A stretch of DNA of 64,000 bases from Hominimerdicola alba (GTDB taxonomy: Bacteria; Bacillota; Clostridia; Oscillospirales; Ruminococcaceae): contig NZ_FOAT01000005.1 in assembly GCF_900109655.1 (NCBI RefSeq), positions 126,001 to 190,000 on the forward strand, in the 5' to 3' direction. A model generated the notes under the pieces. That model was not told the DNA's origin, ran no database searches, and saw only the letters and a program-made list of their open reading frames with translations. A program made the translations under genes and the position numbers. Positions 7,787 to 16,138 of this stretch are shown here, in pieces (the first letter of the stretch is position 1; every line of letters begins with the position of its first letter).

Positions 7787-9793
7787 TTATTGACTGTCAG
7801 CTTCATTGCTGTCAGGCAGTTCGCTTATTGTTGAAGTGGTTTTCCCGCCGCGGCGGCGTACCGGTATCATACCGGTGATCCTGTCCAACGGTCCCAGAGT
7901 ACCGTATTCGATATAATCAAGTGCAAATTCGTCTATGGACTTGCGGTATACTATTATCAGCGCGATAAGCTGTATCAGGAACAGGAACCAGCCCAGATCA
8001 CTGAGTATCAGCGCCCCAAGCAGAAGATCGAAAGATGCTACCGCCATGGCGATATAGCGCTTTTTCCTGTACATAACTATGGGTGCGGCGCACATGATGA
8101 ACAGCACTCCCGCTCCGAATATATGGCTGAAAAGCAGCCATATCAGCGCCGAACACAGCACCTGACAGAACAGGAATATCTTTGGCGCATCCAGCTTTAT
8201 ACCAAAGGCATATCCCGCAGCCAGCACAAGTATCAGCGGTACGCACTTGAACAGCAGGTTGAGTCCTGCAAATGCCACAACTCCCGCGGCTATCAGCGAA
8301 AGCTTCTTTGTACCCAGATTCGTTACCTTTTCAGCTATGCGCTTCGGCATAAAGCGGAAGAACAGGCTATTTATGGACTCCATATTGATAACGAACACCG
8401 CACAGAACAGCGCAAGTACCACAAGGTACAGCAGCTTGTGGTGCATGAGGTCGGGTTCCTTAACGAGTACCGCCGTCATCATCATGACCAGCACGTTGCT
8501 GACTATCATCTTGCGGATATCCATTTTGAACGGTACTATCTTTTTAGAATCGATAGCGCGTATAATGAACACTGTCATGTAGCTGGCGATAGTCGAAAGA
8601 GGCGGACCGTACAGACCTATGGTGGGTATCAGCACGATATTCAGCCCCACGTTTATAACGCCCGATATAAGGCTTGTGAACAGCGAACGCTTCGTCAGTT
8701 TGCTGGCGAGGTAGATACTGCCCATAAATGTGGTCAAGCACGAGAATATGGTGGAGTATATCAGCAGCGGCGAATACCTGACACATTCGCGGAACTTGCT
8801 GTCTATCCACACCATCGTGATCGGCTGTACAATGAGCAGACAGCCTGCCGCCAGTATATAAAGCAGGCTCTGGTTGAAATCAAATACCTTTTCGTAGAAC
8901 TTATCCCTGTCCTCGGAATCGTTCTCGGTTATGGCAGACATATTCCACGCCTGCCCGAACATCATATACACCGTAGCCACAAGGTTAGGTATCTTATACG
9001 CCGCAGATAGCACGCCGTTCCTGTCCTCACCGATATAGTAGGTGGTCATGAAGCTGTCGGAGCTGTTGGTTATCAGCCAAAGCAGCTGTGCAGGTATCAG
9101 CGGTACTGAATACTGCAGCATCGTCTGCAAAAGTTCCCTGTCGATATACTTGAAGTCCATATACTTCCAGAGTTTTGCCGCTATGGTCACGAATACGGCG
9201 GTTATCGCATCGGATAATATGGTAGACAGCAGGTACTTTTGAATACCCGTGTTCGCCCCGAGGAAATCCTTCGGCAGCACAAGGTAGAACAGCACCATGA
9301 ACAGCAGTGTGAAGAACGTGGCGACTATGCCCGCCACCGCAAACAGCTGCACCTTTTCCATCGCCCGCACGAATGTTGTATACAATGTCTTTATTCCCGA
9401 CATGAATACATACAAAAACAGCAGGACCGCGTAGCCGCTTATCCATTTATCCGCCACCCCGATAAGGCTGATAAGTCCAAGTAGCGCCGCGAATATCAGC
9501 ATACCCGCGCCGCACACCACATTTCCGATGGTGAATACCTTTTTCTTATCGTAAGCCTTGTCCAATCCGAAGCGTATTATAGCTTCGCTGATGGTCATGG
9601 TAGCGAGGGGGATTATCCAGTTGGCTATCTGGGTGAGGTAATCAGTCCTGCCAAGCTCTGACTGTGTCAGATGTTTGGTATATATCGGCACAAGCAGCAG
9701 CACCAGCACTTTCGAGCTGAATGAGCCGATGGCAAAGACGATGGTGTTCATCATCAGCTTGCCGTAGCTTGAGCCTATCCTTTTTTCACTCAT
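7787..9793 (-). CDS. Polysaccharide flippase (Wzx/MVF type) with long C-terminal extension
   Basis: This is an integral membrane protein of 668 aa with many hydrophobic helices. The N-terminal part (about residues 1-480) has the pattern of lipid-linked oligosaccharide flippases of the Wzx/RfbX group, including the VPIYTKHLTQSELGRTDYL segment of the first loop. The remaining 190 residues add several further membrane segments and a charged cytoplasmic tail containing VRRRGG. The usual length is near 480, so the extension is unusual. It probably exports a lipid-linked glycan precursor. No glycosyltransferases are adjacent, so the glycan is unknown. It has its own promoter (TTGCAA/TATACT). Confidence 0.85.
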   Translation of the reverse strand: MSEKRIGSSYGKLMMNTIVFAIGSFSSKVLVLLLVPIYTKHLTQSELGRTDYLTQIANWIIPLATMTISEAIIRFGLDKAYDKKKVFTIGNVVCGAGMLIFAALLGLISLIGVADKWISGYAVLLFLYVFMSGIKTLYTTFVRAMEKVQLFAVAGIVATFFTLLFMVLFYLVLPKDFLGANTGIQKYLLSTILSDAITAVFVTIAAKLWKYMDFKYIDRELLQTMLQYSVPLIPAQLLWLITNSSDSFMTTYYIGEDRNGVLSAAYKIPNLVATVYMMFGQAWNMSAITENDSEDRDKFYEKVFDFNQSLLYILAAGCLLIVQPITMVWIDSKFRECVRYSPLLIYSTIFSCLTTFMGSIYLASKLTKRSLFTSLISGVINVGLNIVLIPTIGLYGPPLSTIASYMTVFIIRAIDSKKIVPFKMDIRKMIVSNVLVMMMTAVLVKEPDLMHHKLLYLVVLALFCAVFVINMESINSLFFRFMPKRIAEKVTNLGTKKLSLIAAGVVAFAGLNLLFKCVPLILVLAAGYAFGIKLDAPKIFLFCQVLCSALIWLLFSHIFGAGVLFIMCAAPIVMYRKKRYIAMAVASFDLLLGALILSDLGWFLFLIQLIALIIVYRKSIDEFALDYIEYGTLGPLDRITGMIPVRRRGGKTTSTISELPDSNEADSQ

Positions 9794-9831
9794 TTTTTCT
9801 TTCCCTCATTGTTTAATAGAGATACTATATT

Positions 9832-9860
9832 AGTATAACACATATCTCCCATTATTGCAA
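9832..9860 (-). promoter_or_regulatory. Promoter of the flippase-YdbC unit
   Basis: Minus-strand TTGCAA (9855-9860) and TATACT (9832-9837) with a 17-bp spacer, 39 bp ahead of the flippase ATG. Confidence 0.6.
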
Positions 9861-9912
9861 GAATTTTATCAACAAATTTTCTCCAAGAGTGAATTGGATT
9901 TTATGCGGAGGG

Positions 9913-10491
9913 TCAAGCCTGTTCGTCAAGGGTAAGGTCGTAGGCGGGTATGAATTCTTCGAGGAAGGCCTCAACTTCGGGTATCGCCAGCTTGTGTATA
10001 GCTTCTATGGTGGATTTTTCTGCCGAAGCGAAATCTGCATTGCCCATCTTGCGCTCCTCGATGCACTTTATCAGCGCCGAGAGCTTATCCGCGCCCTTGA
10101 CCAGCTTCCAGAGCTCCTTTTCCTCATCGGTGGGCGAAAGCAGGGGCTCGTAATACTTTTTCAAGTCATCGGGCAGATAACCTATGAGGGTGTTTTTCGC
10201 CTTTTCTTCCACCTCGTTGTAAGCGCCCTTTATCTCCTTGCTGTAATACTTTATGGGGGTGGGCAGGTCGCCTGTGATTATCTCGGTGGTATCGTGATAC
10301 ATCGCCAGAAGCGCACATCTTTCGGCATTAACGTTCCCGCCGAAGCGCTCGTTGCGGATAAGTGCCAGGGCATGGGCGATGAATGCGACTTCAAGGGAAT
10401 GTTCGCTGATATTCTCCTTGATGGTGTTGCGCATCAGCGCCCAGCGGTTTATGTATTTCATACGTGATATAACAGCAAAAAATCTGTCCAT
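9913..10491 (-). CDS. yfbR: HD-domain 5'-deoxynucleotidase (YfbR-like)
   Basis: This 192-aa protein is a metal-dependent HD phosphohydrolase. The ligands are visible as His31 in EHS, the His66-Asp67 pair in MYHDTTE and Asp135 in KGADKLSAL, at nearly the same positions as in E. coli YfbR. The family dephosphorylates deoxyribonucleoside 5'-monophosphates. The segment GDLPTPIKYY is also typical of the family. A GGAG ribosome binding site precedes the ATG. It stands alone between the flippase and the AraC regulator, with no clear operon partner. Confidence 0.9.
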   Translation of the reverse strand: MDRFFAVISRMKYINRWALMRNTIKENISEHSLEVAFIAHALALIRNERFGGNVNAERCALLAMYHDTTEIITGDLPTPIKYYSKEIKGAYNEVEEKAKNTLIGYLPDDLKKYYEPLLSPTDEEKELWKLVKGADKLSALIKCIEERKMGNADFASAEKSTIEAIHKLAIPEVEAFLEEFIPAYDLTLDEQA

Positions 10492-10531
10492 ATTTATGTA
10501 CTCCTTATCTTGTTATCATATGGCTGAGGGT

Positions 10532-11338
10532 TCACTCTCCCCCGCCCTTTGCGCGGTACTCGGTAGGTGTCATACCAGCCGCTTTACGGAACACTCGCGT
10601 GAAGTATTTTTCGTCAGAGAAGCCGCAGGAATAGGCGACTTCCTTGATGCTGACAGTCCCCTCGGAGAGCAGGTCTTTCGCAAGCTCCATTCGGCAATTG
10701 TTCAAAAAAGCGGACAGTGAACTGCCCATCTCCCGACGAAACAGCGCTGAGATATAATCGGGCGAATAGTGGAATCTTTCAGCGATATCGGCGACCGTAA
10801 GCCTGCGGTGACAGTTTCTCCGCACCCACATAACGACCTCACGCACAAGGGGGCTGATGCCCTGTTCTTCAATGCCCGCCTGATAGGAACATTCCAGCAG
10901 GAGCATTTTAAGCGCACATAGGGTCATTTCGGGGGCTGTGGCATCCTCGCGGCGGGAACAATCAAGCATGATATCGAAGATCCTGCGCAGTCTGCCTGTA
11001 TTGGTGACGGTGAAGCTTTCGGGCAGATGGCAGGCATAGTTTTCGGGCGTGGTGGTCTGCCATTGGCTGTCTGTACAAAAATGCACCCACAAATAAGATA
11101 ACCTGCCCTCACTGTGCTTGGTACCAAAATGCTCCAGCCCGCGGGCAAGAAGTATCGTTTCGCCCGAACCTATGGCGAATTCTCTGTTATCCTGAGTGAT
11201 AAATAGCGTACCTTCAAGCACCAGGATAAGCACATGGCAATCCAGCACACGGCGCATATGCAGAAAGCCGTCCTCGGCGATAAGACTGCCTGCCACCAGA
11301 TATTTCAGGCTGTCAAGTTCATTGGCATAAAAATCCAC
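10532..11338 (-). CDS. AraC-family regulator with N-terminal cupin domain
   Basis: This is a transcription regulator with a cupin effector domain (about residues 10-130, including ILVLEGTLFITQDNREFAIG) and a C-terminal AraC double helix-turn-helix, whose second helix-turn-helix ends in CGFSDEKYFTRVFRKAAGMT. Such proteins usually control sugar uptake or glycoside hydrolases. The in-frame TTG at 11365 lies inside the -10 box of a consensus promoter (TTGACA, 17 bp, TATAAT), so it cannot be the start. I therefore chose GTG at 11338, preceded by a short G-rich stretch, giving 268 aa. No target operon is adjacent. Confidence 0.85.
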   Translation of the reverse strand: MDFYANELDSLKYLVAGSLIAEDGFLHMRRVLDCHVLILVLEGTLFITQDNREFAIGSGETILLARGLEHFGTKHSEGRLSYLWVHFCTDSQWQTTTPENYACHLPESFTVTNTGRLRRIFDIMLDCSRREDATAPEMTLCALKMLLLECSYQAGIEEQGISPLVREVVMWVRRNCHRRLTVADIAERFHYSPDYISALFRREMGSSLSAFLNNCRMELAKDLLSEGTVSIKEVAYSCGFSDEKYFTRVFRKAAGMTPTEYRAKGGGE

Positions 11339-11364
11339 AACAGCACCCCGCTTTCCATGAGACA

Positions 11365-11393
11365 ATTATAGCACCCGCATGGGCGGATGTCAA
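11365..11393 (-). promoter_or_regulatory. Consensus promoter of the AraC gene with palindrome in spacer
   Basis: Minus-strand TTGACA (11388-11393) and TATAAT (11365-11370) are 17 bp apart. The spacer contains CCGCCCATGCGGG, a short palindrome that could bind a repressor or the regulator itself. Confidence 0.8.
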
Positions 11394-11481
11394 TACAGGA
11401 TGAGCAAGCGGGAAATAGCTGTACAATATAACAGACAGATAGTATAACAACAGATTAAATCGAGAGTGGACATTTTATCGT

Positions 11482-11583
11482 TCACGCTCCCGATTTGTTC
11501 TTCCATGAAACAGCAGCGCCTTTTATCCCTGCAATTCCCGGCACGATATAAAACACCACCGCAAATATTTCCGCAAAGATCAT
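11482..11583 (-). CDS. 33-aa hydrophobic mini-protein
   Basis: A 33-codon ORF begins MIFAEIFAVVFYIVPG and would form one membrane helix ending in a basic tail (KNKSGA). It starts with GGGAGATAACAATG or its near-identical equivalent, which is the same terminator-leader-start block that precedes the 150-aa membrane protein next to it. The first five codons of both genes are almost identical. It could be a small membrane protein, or merely a relic created by duplication of the block. No relatives are recognised. Confidence 0.45.
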   Translation of the reverse strand: MIFAEIFAVVFYIVPGIAGIKGAAVSWKNKSGA

Positions 11584-11597
11584 TGTTATCTCCTTAT

Positions 11598-11628
11598 AAA
11601 AAGGGAGCTGCCATAAATGACAGCCCCC
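11598..11628 (-). terminator. Terminator, duplicated copy 2
   Basis: Minus-strand GGGGGCTGTCAT/ATGGCAGCTCCC stem followed by five T. The same terminator with flanks occurs at 12163-12193. It would end the 150-aa membrane protein transcript. Confidence 0.75.
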
Positions 11629-11695
11629 ACCGAAACATTATCTGATATGTTTTCTAAAATTTTTGGGATTTTATGTCAGCCCGCAGATATCTCAC

Positions 11696-12148
11696 TTATC
11701 GACCTAGAATATGACCTATCACGACACATAACGCCATAAGCAGAAACATACTGCCCGCGATCAGACCAGCTATGCTGTCAAATTTAAGCTGCGCAACATC
11801 TTCGGGCAAAAGCGGAGCACCCTTTTCGGGAAAAGTCAGACGTACCTGCTTCACCCACCTGTACCGAAAGGTGAAATGCCCCTGTGTAGTGATGATATAT
11901 CTCTCGGGAGTGTCACTGTCGGGCGGCGTGCATACCGCCGTAATATCGCGGTAACGCTCGATAAAACGCCCGTGCCTTTTAAGATAGCTCCTGTAACCCC
12001 TGATTTCCCCCACTGCATACCTCGCCGTCTTTTTCAGAACTTTTTTATATCTCCGTGAGTACACAGCACCGAATATACCAGCAGTCCCGATGATAAGACA
12101 CAGAAGCACCGGGTATATCACATCTTTTTCCAAATCCGCAAAGATCAT
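11696..12148 (-). CDS. Membrane protein of unknown function (DUF3592-like)
   Basis: This 150-aa protein has one membrane helix near the N-terminus (VLLCLIIGTAGIFGAVY) and one at the C-terminus (AGLIAGSMFLLMALCVVIG). A basic, beta-rich central part between them contains YRWVKQVRLTFP. This arrangement resembles DUF3592-type proteins, but the match is only suggestive. It starts with GGGAGATAACAATG directly behind the leuB terminator. I cannot assign a function. Neighbouring leuB gives no clue because a terminator separates them. Confidence 0.65.
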   Translation of the reverse strand: MIFADLEKDVIYPVLLCLIIGTAGIFGAVYSRRYKKVLKKTARYAVGEIRGYRSYLKRHGRFIERYRDITAVCTPPDSDTPERYIITTQGHFTFRYRWVKQVRLTFPEKGAPLLPEDVAQLKFDSIAGLIAGSMFLLMALCVVIGHILGR

Positions 12149-12162
12149 TGTTATCTCCCTAT

Positions 12163-12193
12163 AAAAAGGGAGCTGCCATAAATGACAGCCCCC
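12163..12193 (-). terminator. Terminator after leuB, duplicated copy 1
   Basis: Minus-strand GC-rich stem (GGGGGCTGTCAT with ATGGCAGCTCCC) followed by TTTTT. The block including the next gene's ribosome binding site and start codon is repeated at 11567-11640. Confidence 0.8.
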
Positions 12194-12209
12194 ACCGAAA
12201 CATTATGTA

Positions 12210-13292
12210 TTATACTCTTTCTGCTACCAGAGTACCCATTTCCTTACAGCCTACCTGCTTCATGCCCTCGGACATGATATCGCCTGTGCGGTAGCCCTCA
12301 GCCAGTACCTGCTTTACAGCGGCATCGATGGCGTCAGCTTCCTTGTCCATATCGAAGGAATATCTAAGCATCATCGAAGCGGAAAGTATGGTAGCCAGAG
12401 GGTTAGCCTTGTCCTGACCTGCAATATCGGGTGCAGAACCGTGGCTGGGTTCGTACAGACCGAACTTTGTATCGTTCAGCGAAGCAGAAGCCAGCATACC
12501 CAAAGAACCGCTTACCATCGCAGCTTCATCGGAAAGGATATCACCGAACATATTCTCGGTGAGTATTACATCGAACTGCTTGGGGTCACGTACCAGCTGC
12601 ATAGCGCAGTTATCCACCAGCATATGCTCCAGCTCTACCTCGGGGTAGTCCTGTGCAACTTCGTTTACTATCTTTCTCCAAAGTCTTGAAGAATCCAGAA
12701 CGTTAGCCTTATCAACACTTGTTACCTTCTTGCGGCGCTTCATAGCTATATCGAAGCCCTTGATAGCTATACGTCTTATCTCGTCCTCGTTGTAGGTCAG
12801 GGTATCAACAGCTGTCATCTTGCCGTCAACTTCCTCGGTCTTTCTTGCACCGAAGTAAAGTCCGCCTGTGAGTTCACGCATTATCATCATATCGAAACCG
12901 CCCTCGATGATATCGCTTCTCAGAGGGCAGGCGAATTTCAGCTCGTCGTAAAGATTAGCGGGACGCAGGTTAGCGAACAGTCCCAGCTCTTTTCTTATCT
13001 TCAGCAGACCTGCCTCGGGACGGAGGTTGGGAGCCAGCTTGTACCAGGGAGAAGTGGAAGTGTTTCCGCCTATGGCACCCAGCAGAACGGCATCGGCAGC
13101 CTTAGCGGTAGCAACAGCCTCATCTGTCAGCGGAACGCCGCAGGCATCTATGGAACAGCCGCCCATGAGTATGTCTGTGTATTCAAAGCTGTGCCCGAAT
13201 TTTGCAGCCACAGCGTCAAGCACCTTTATAGCCTCAGTAACTATCTCGGGACCTATACCGTCGCCCTTGATAACAGTTATCTTCTTATCCAT
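12210..13292 (-). CDS. leuB: 3-isopropylmalate dehydrogenase
   Basis: LeuB oxidatively decarboxylates 3-isopropylmalate to 2-oxoisocaproate in leucine synthesis, using NAD+. The 360-aa length is normal. The start [18 protein letters not shown], the [15 protein letters not shown] and FANLRPANL arginines, TVDKANVL, the metal-binding [10 protein letters not shown] region and [14 protein letters not shown] are all family hallmarks. It is isolated from leuA, leuC and leuD. It has its own consensus promoter and an AAGGAG ribosome binding site, and it ends at a strong terminator, so it is a single-gene unit. Confidence 0.95.
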   Translation of the reverse strand: MDKKITVIKGDGIGPEIVTEAIKVLDAVAAKFGHSFEYTDILMGGCSIDACGVPLTDEAVATAKAADAVLLGAIGGNTSTSPWYKLAPNLRPEAGLLKIRKELGLFANLRPANLYDELKFACPLRSDIIEGGFDMMIMRELTGGLYFGARKTEEVDGKMTAVDTLTYNEDEIRRIAIKGFDIAMKRRKKVTSVDKANVLDSSRLWRKIVNEVAQDYPEVELEHMLVDNCAMQLVRDPKQFDVILTENMFGDILSDEAAMVSGSLGMLASASLNDTKFGLYEPSHGSAPDIAGQDKANPLATILSASMMLRYSFDMDKEADAIDAAVKQVLAEGYRTGDIMSEGMKQVGCKEMGTLVAERV

Positions 13293-13336
13293 GTCAATTA
13301 CTCCTTTAGCCTTTCGGCAGAATTATTAATAATATT

Positions 13337-13365
13337 AGTATAACATCCGCAGACCCGCTTGTCAA
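13337..13365 (-). promoter_or_regulatory. leuB promoter
   Basis: Minus-strand TTGACA (13360-13365) and TATACT (13337-13342), 17-bp spacer. It overlaps the end of the upstream SGNH gene region and shows that leuB is not simply part of the dlt-like operon. Confidence 0.75.
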
Positions 13366-13367
13366 TA

Positions 13368-14522
13368 TCACTCTTTAGCGGAGGATGATTCTCCCGAGAA
13401 TCTGTTTTTGAATTCTGCATACTTTTTCCTCAGCGAAAGTGTGCTCTTGCCGAAATCGCAGAATTCGTTATACTGCACGTCTTCCTCCTCAAGGGTCTTC
13501 TTTTTGAGGATATCGAAAATATTATGGGTATACTCGGCGCATTCATGCCACTGCTCATCGACCTTTTCAGAGTGAGTGGTATTTATATCATAGTGATCCA
13601 CCAGATATTTGCCGAGATAAAGAGTATTCTTCTCATTGCCGAAAACGTTCAGATGGTCGCCGTTGTAATAATCGGTGTTCTCATCTATGCCGATATTCTC
13701 ATCGTACTCGAAATTAACATAATCGTAGCCCGCGTCGGTTATCAGCTTTTTAAGCTCTGCATCCGTTTCAGGGGTAAATTTATCCTTGTGAGGCGCACGT
13801 ATGAACAGCACGTTCTCCAGACCCAGCTCCTTGCAGTGTTCCAGAGTCGCTGTGAGGTTCTTTATGCCGTATTCGCCAAGTTTATGTTTCCTTTTCTTGG
13901 TCTTCTTCACTGCCGAATCGGTAGTCGTCCTTGTACCGAAGCTTTTCATCATCGAAACATCGCCCTTGTTGTTGAGCCACAGCTGATACTGTCTGCTTGC
14001 AAGCATCATTGGGTGTTTCCAGTTATCGTGATATTTCAGCAGACCAACATAATAATCGACACGCTCATCCTCGGGAACTTCCTTTTGGATAAGTTCAAAC
14101 CACTGCTTGTCCTTTTTGATATTGTCTATCCACTTGCGCTTCACACCTTCCTGATACGGGTGATCGCTGTTGTAGAAAAATCCGTTGACCTCAAACACAA
14201 CTACCTGGGGCTTCTGCCTTGATAAAAAGGTATCCAGCATCGAGTTATACAAATGACCCGGCGCAGCTTCAAAAGCCAGATTATAGCTGGTGAATCCGTA
14301 TTCATCATAGGCGATGGGCGGCGAGAAATCCGCATAGACCTCACTGCATCCGATCAGCGCCACATCAAGTGTATTTTCCGGTTCGCGGTAGAAGTTCCGC
14401 ACATGAGTTTCCGAGCTGATAGCTGTATACTGCATGACCCATGATAAAAGCACGAATAAAAGCAGCATAACGATACCCAGCGCCGAAAGCTTCACCGCAC
14501 GTTTCATCTTATTGCTTTTCAT
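13368..14522 (-). CDS. DltD-like SGNH-fold membrane-anchored protein
   Basis: This protein of 384 aa has an N-terminal membrane anchor (about residues 10-35) and an extracytoplasmic SGNH/DltD-like domain. A putative nucleophile lies in LIGCSEVYADF and a C-terminal GDHLN carries the Asp-His pair. DltD-type proteins act with an MBOAT protein and a carrier protein to transfer an acyl or aminoacyl group onto cell-wall polymers. I chose ATG at 14522 because AGGAG lies just upstream. The longer frame to 14597 would overlap the MBOAT gene by 56 bp. It is the last gene of a five-gene operon. Confidence 0.8.
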   Translation of the reverse strand: MKSNKMKRAVKLSALGIVMLLLFVLLSWVMQYTAISSETHVRNFYREPENTLDVALIGCSEVYADFSPPIAYDEYGFTSYNLAFEAAPGHLYNSMLDTFLSRQKPQVVVFEVNGFFYNSDHPYQEGVKRKWIDNIKKDKQWFELIQKEVPEDERVDYYVGLLKYHDNWKHPMMLASRQYQLWLNNKGDVSMMKSFGTRTTTDSAVKKTKKRKHKLGEYGIKNLTATLEHCKELGLENVLFIRAPHKDKFTPETDAELKKLITDAGYDYVNFEYDENIGIDENTDYYNGDHLNVFGNEKNTLYLGKYLVDHYDINTTHSEKVDEQWHECAEYTHNIFDILKKKTLEEEDVQYNEFCDFGKSTLSLRKKYAEFKNRFSGESSSAKE

Positions 14523-14541
14523 ATGTCTCCTGCTCTCCTTA

Positions 14542-16134
14542 TCAGAACTGCATATAATAGAAATCCGCGGGGTTTGAACCCGGTCCGTATGAGCCAAATA
14601 TCACAACTGCATAGAACAGTACTATGAATATCAGCGACTGGAAAACAAAATTCTTCTTGCATATCTGCTCACGCAGCGTAGTCTGTGAATGCTCCTGTTT
14701 CAGGGATACTATCAGCATAACTGCCATTGCGGCAAGCACCACGATCAAATCGGCTCTGCTCAGTGTTATCGATGTCAGGAAATCCTTGCTGAGAAGCTCA
14801 CCGAGGTGCAGGTCTGTCACCGACATAAACATCATGTGCATAGCGGTCGAAAAATCAGGTGCGATATCGAAGTAATAGCCCACCAGAACTATCAGGAAAG
14901 TCCTGAACAGCTGAAATGCGATAAAGGGCTTGTTGGTATTTTCGATATGAAGTTTCTTTTTCCAATTTTCAAAATTGCTCTCCAGCAGTGTCGATACCAT
15001 TATGATACCGCCGTTCCACACGCCGAAAGCCACATATTTCCAGTTAGCGCCGTGCCATATGCCCACCACCAGGAAGGTTATCAGCGAAGCCAGGCTTACA
15101 GGCAGTACCTTTGATATCTTCATGCCAAACTTAGCTTTCAGTGCCTTGCCCATTTTCTGGAAAGGCTTTGACATAGCCACGGGATAGAACAGGTATTCTC
15201 TGAGCCATGCACCAAGGGTGATGTGCCAGCGGTGCCAGTAATCAGAGATATCCTTTGCGAAATAGGGGCGTTTGAAGTTTTCAGCCATATTTATGCCGAA
15301 AAGCTGTGCCACACCTCGGGAGATATCTATACCGCCCGAGAAATCAGCGTAAAGCTGTACAGCGTAGATAAGCGCCGTAAGCAGTACCGCCGTGCCCGAA
15401 AAGCTGTCGCAGTCATTGGGTACTGTCTGCACCGCGCCCACAAGACGGTCAGCGATGACCAGCTTTTTGAAAAAGCCCCATGTTATCAGCAGAACGCCCT
15501 GCTTTATATTTTCAAATCTGATGCGCTCACCTTCGTAAAGCTGATGAGCAAGGTCGCTGTAAAAGGCTATGGGTCCCTGCACTATCTGGGGGAAGAAGGA
15601 CACGAACAGCAGGTATTTCAGATAATTCCGCTCAGCCTTGTACTTTTTGCGGTAGATGTCGATGATATACCCCATCGACTGGAAGGTATAGAACGAAATG
15701 CCCAGGGGCAGGAACAATCCCAGATTGGGAACACTTGTCCGCCCTGTTATAGAGTTTATGGTATCTGCAAAGAAGTTGAAGTATTTCAGAAACGCCAGAA
15801 CGCCGAAGTTCAGCACCAGCACCGAAGCGCATATACGCTTTTTGCCGATCGTTACCTTATCCTTGAAAGCGCTCTTTTCTTCCTTGCTCCACTTGCCTTT
15901 CTGCGACTTCAGATAGGCATCCTTTTTCTCGATGTAGCTTTCCAGCCACAGTCCTCCGCCGTAGGTAGTCGCAGCGGTCATTATGATGAATCCGATGTAC
16001 TTCAGACAGACTATCGCATAGAAGCCCATGCTAGCCAGCAGAAGCACCCACCATCTCTTATTCTTTGGGAAAATACCGTATAACAGCAGACATACCGCCA
16101 CATACAGCAGGTAATTTATCGAAGTATAGCTCAA
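14542..16134 (-). CDS. MBOAT-family O-acyltransferase (DltB/AlgI-like)
   Basis: This 530-aa polytopic membrane protein belongs to the MBOAT family. The core HRWHITLGAWLREYLFYP segment and the catalytic-histidine region WHGANWKYVAFG are present. A DltB or AlgI relative moves an acyl group from an intracellular carrier across the membrane to an exported polymer. The start is TTG at 16134, set by GGAGG seven bases upstream inside the last codons of the preceding gene, 4 bp away. Its operon with an adenylating enzyme and a carrier protein favours a DltB-type role over AlgI-type acetylation. Confidence 0.88.
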   Translation of the reverse strand: MSYTSINYLLYVAVCLLLYGIFPKNKRWWVLLLASMGFYAIVCLKYIGFIIMTAATTYGGGLWLESYIEKKDAYLKSQKGKWSKEEKSAFKDKVTIGKKRICASVLVLNFGVLAFLKYFNFFADTINSITGRTSVPNLGLFLPLGISFYTFQSMGYIIDIYRKKYKAERNYLKYLLFVSFFPQIVQGPIAFYSDLAHQLYEGERIRFENIKQGVLLITWGFFKKLVIADRLVGAVQTVPNDCDSFSGTAVLLTALIYAVQLYADFSGGIDISRGVAQLFGINMAENFKRPYFAKDISDYWHRWHITLGAWLREYLFYPVAMSKPFQKMGKALKAKFGMKISKVLPVSLASLITFLVVGIWHGANWKYVAFGVWNGGIIMVSTLLESNFENWKKKLHIENTNKPFIAFQLFRTFLIVLVGYYFDIAPDFSTAMHMMFMSVTDLHLGELLSKDFLTSITLSRADLIVVLAAMAVMLIVSLKQEHSQTTLREQICKKNFVFQSLIFIVLFYAVVIFGSYGPGSNPADFYYMQF

Positions 16135-16138
16135 GTTA

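Noticed and set aside
11339-11365. TTG start of the AraC regulator at 11365
   Set aside because: The codon lies within the -10 hexamer of a full-consensus promoter, so it could not be in the transcript. GTG at 11338 is used.
13368-14597. Start of the DltD-like gene at 14597
   Set aside because: It overlaps the MBOAT gene by 56 bp without a ribosome binding site. ATG at 14522 has AGGAG upstream and begins at the basic residues before the membrane anchor.
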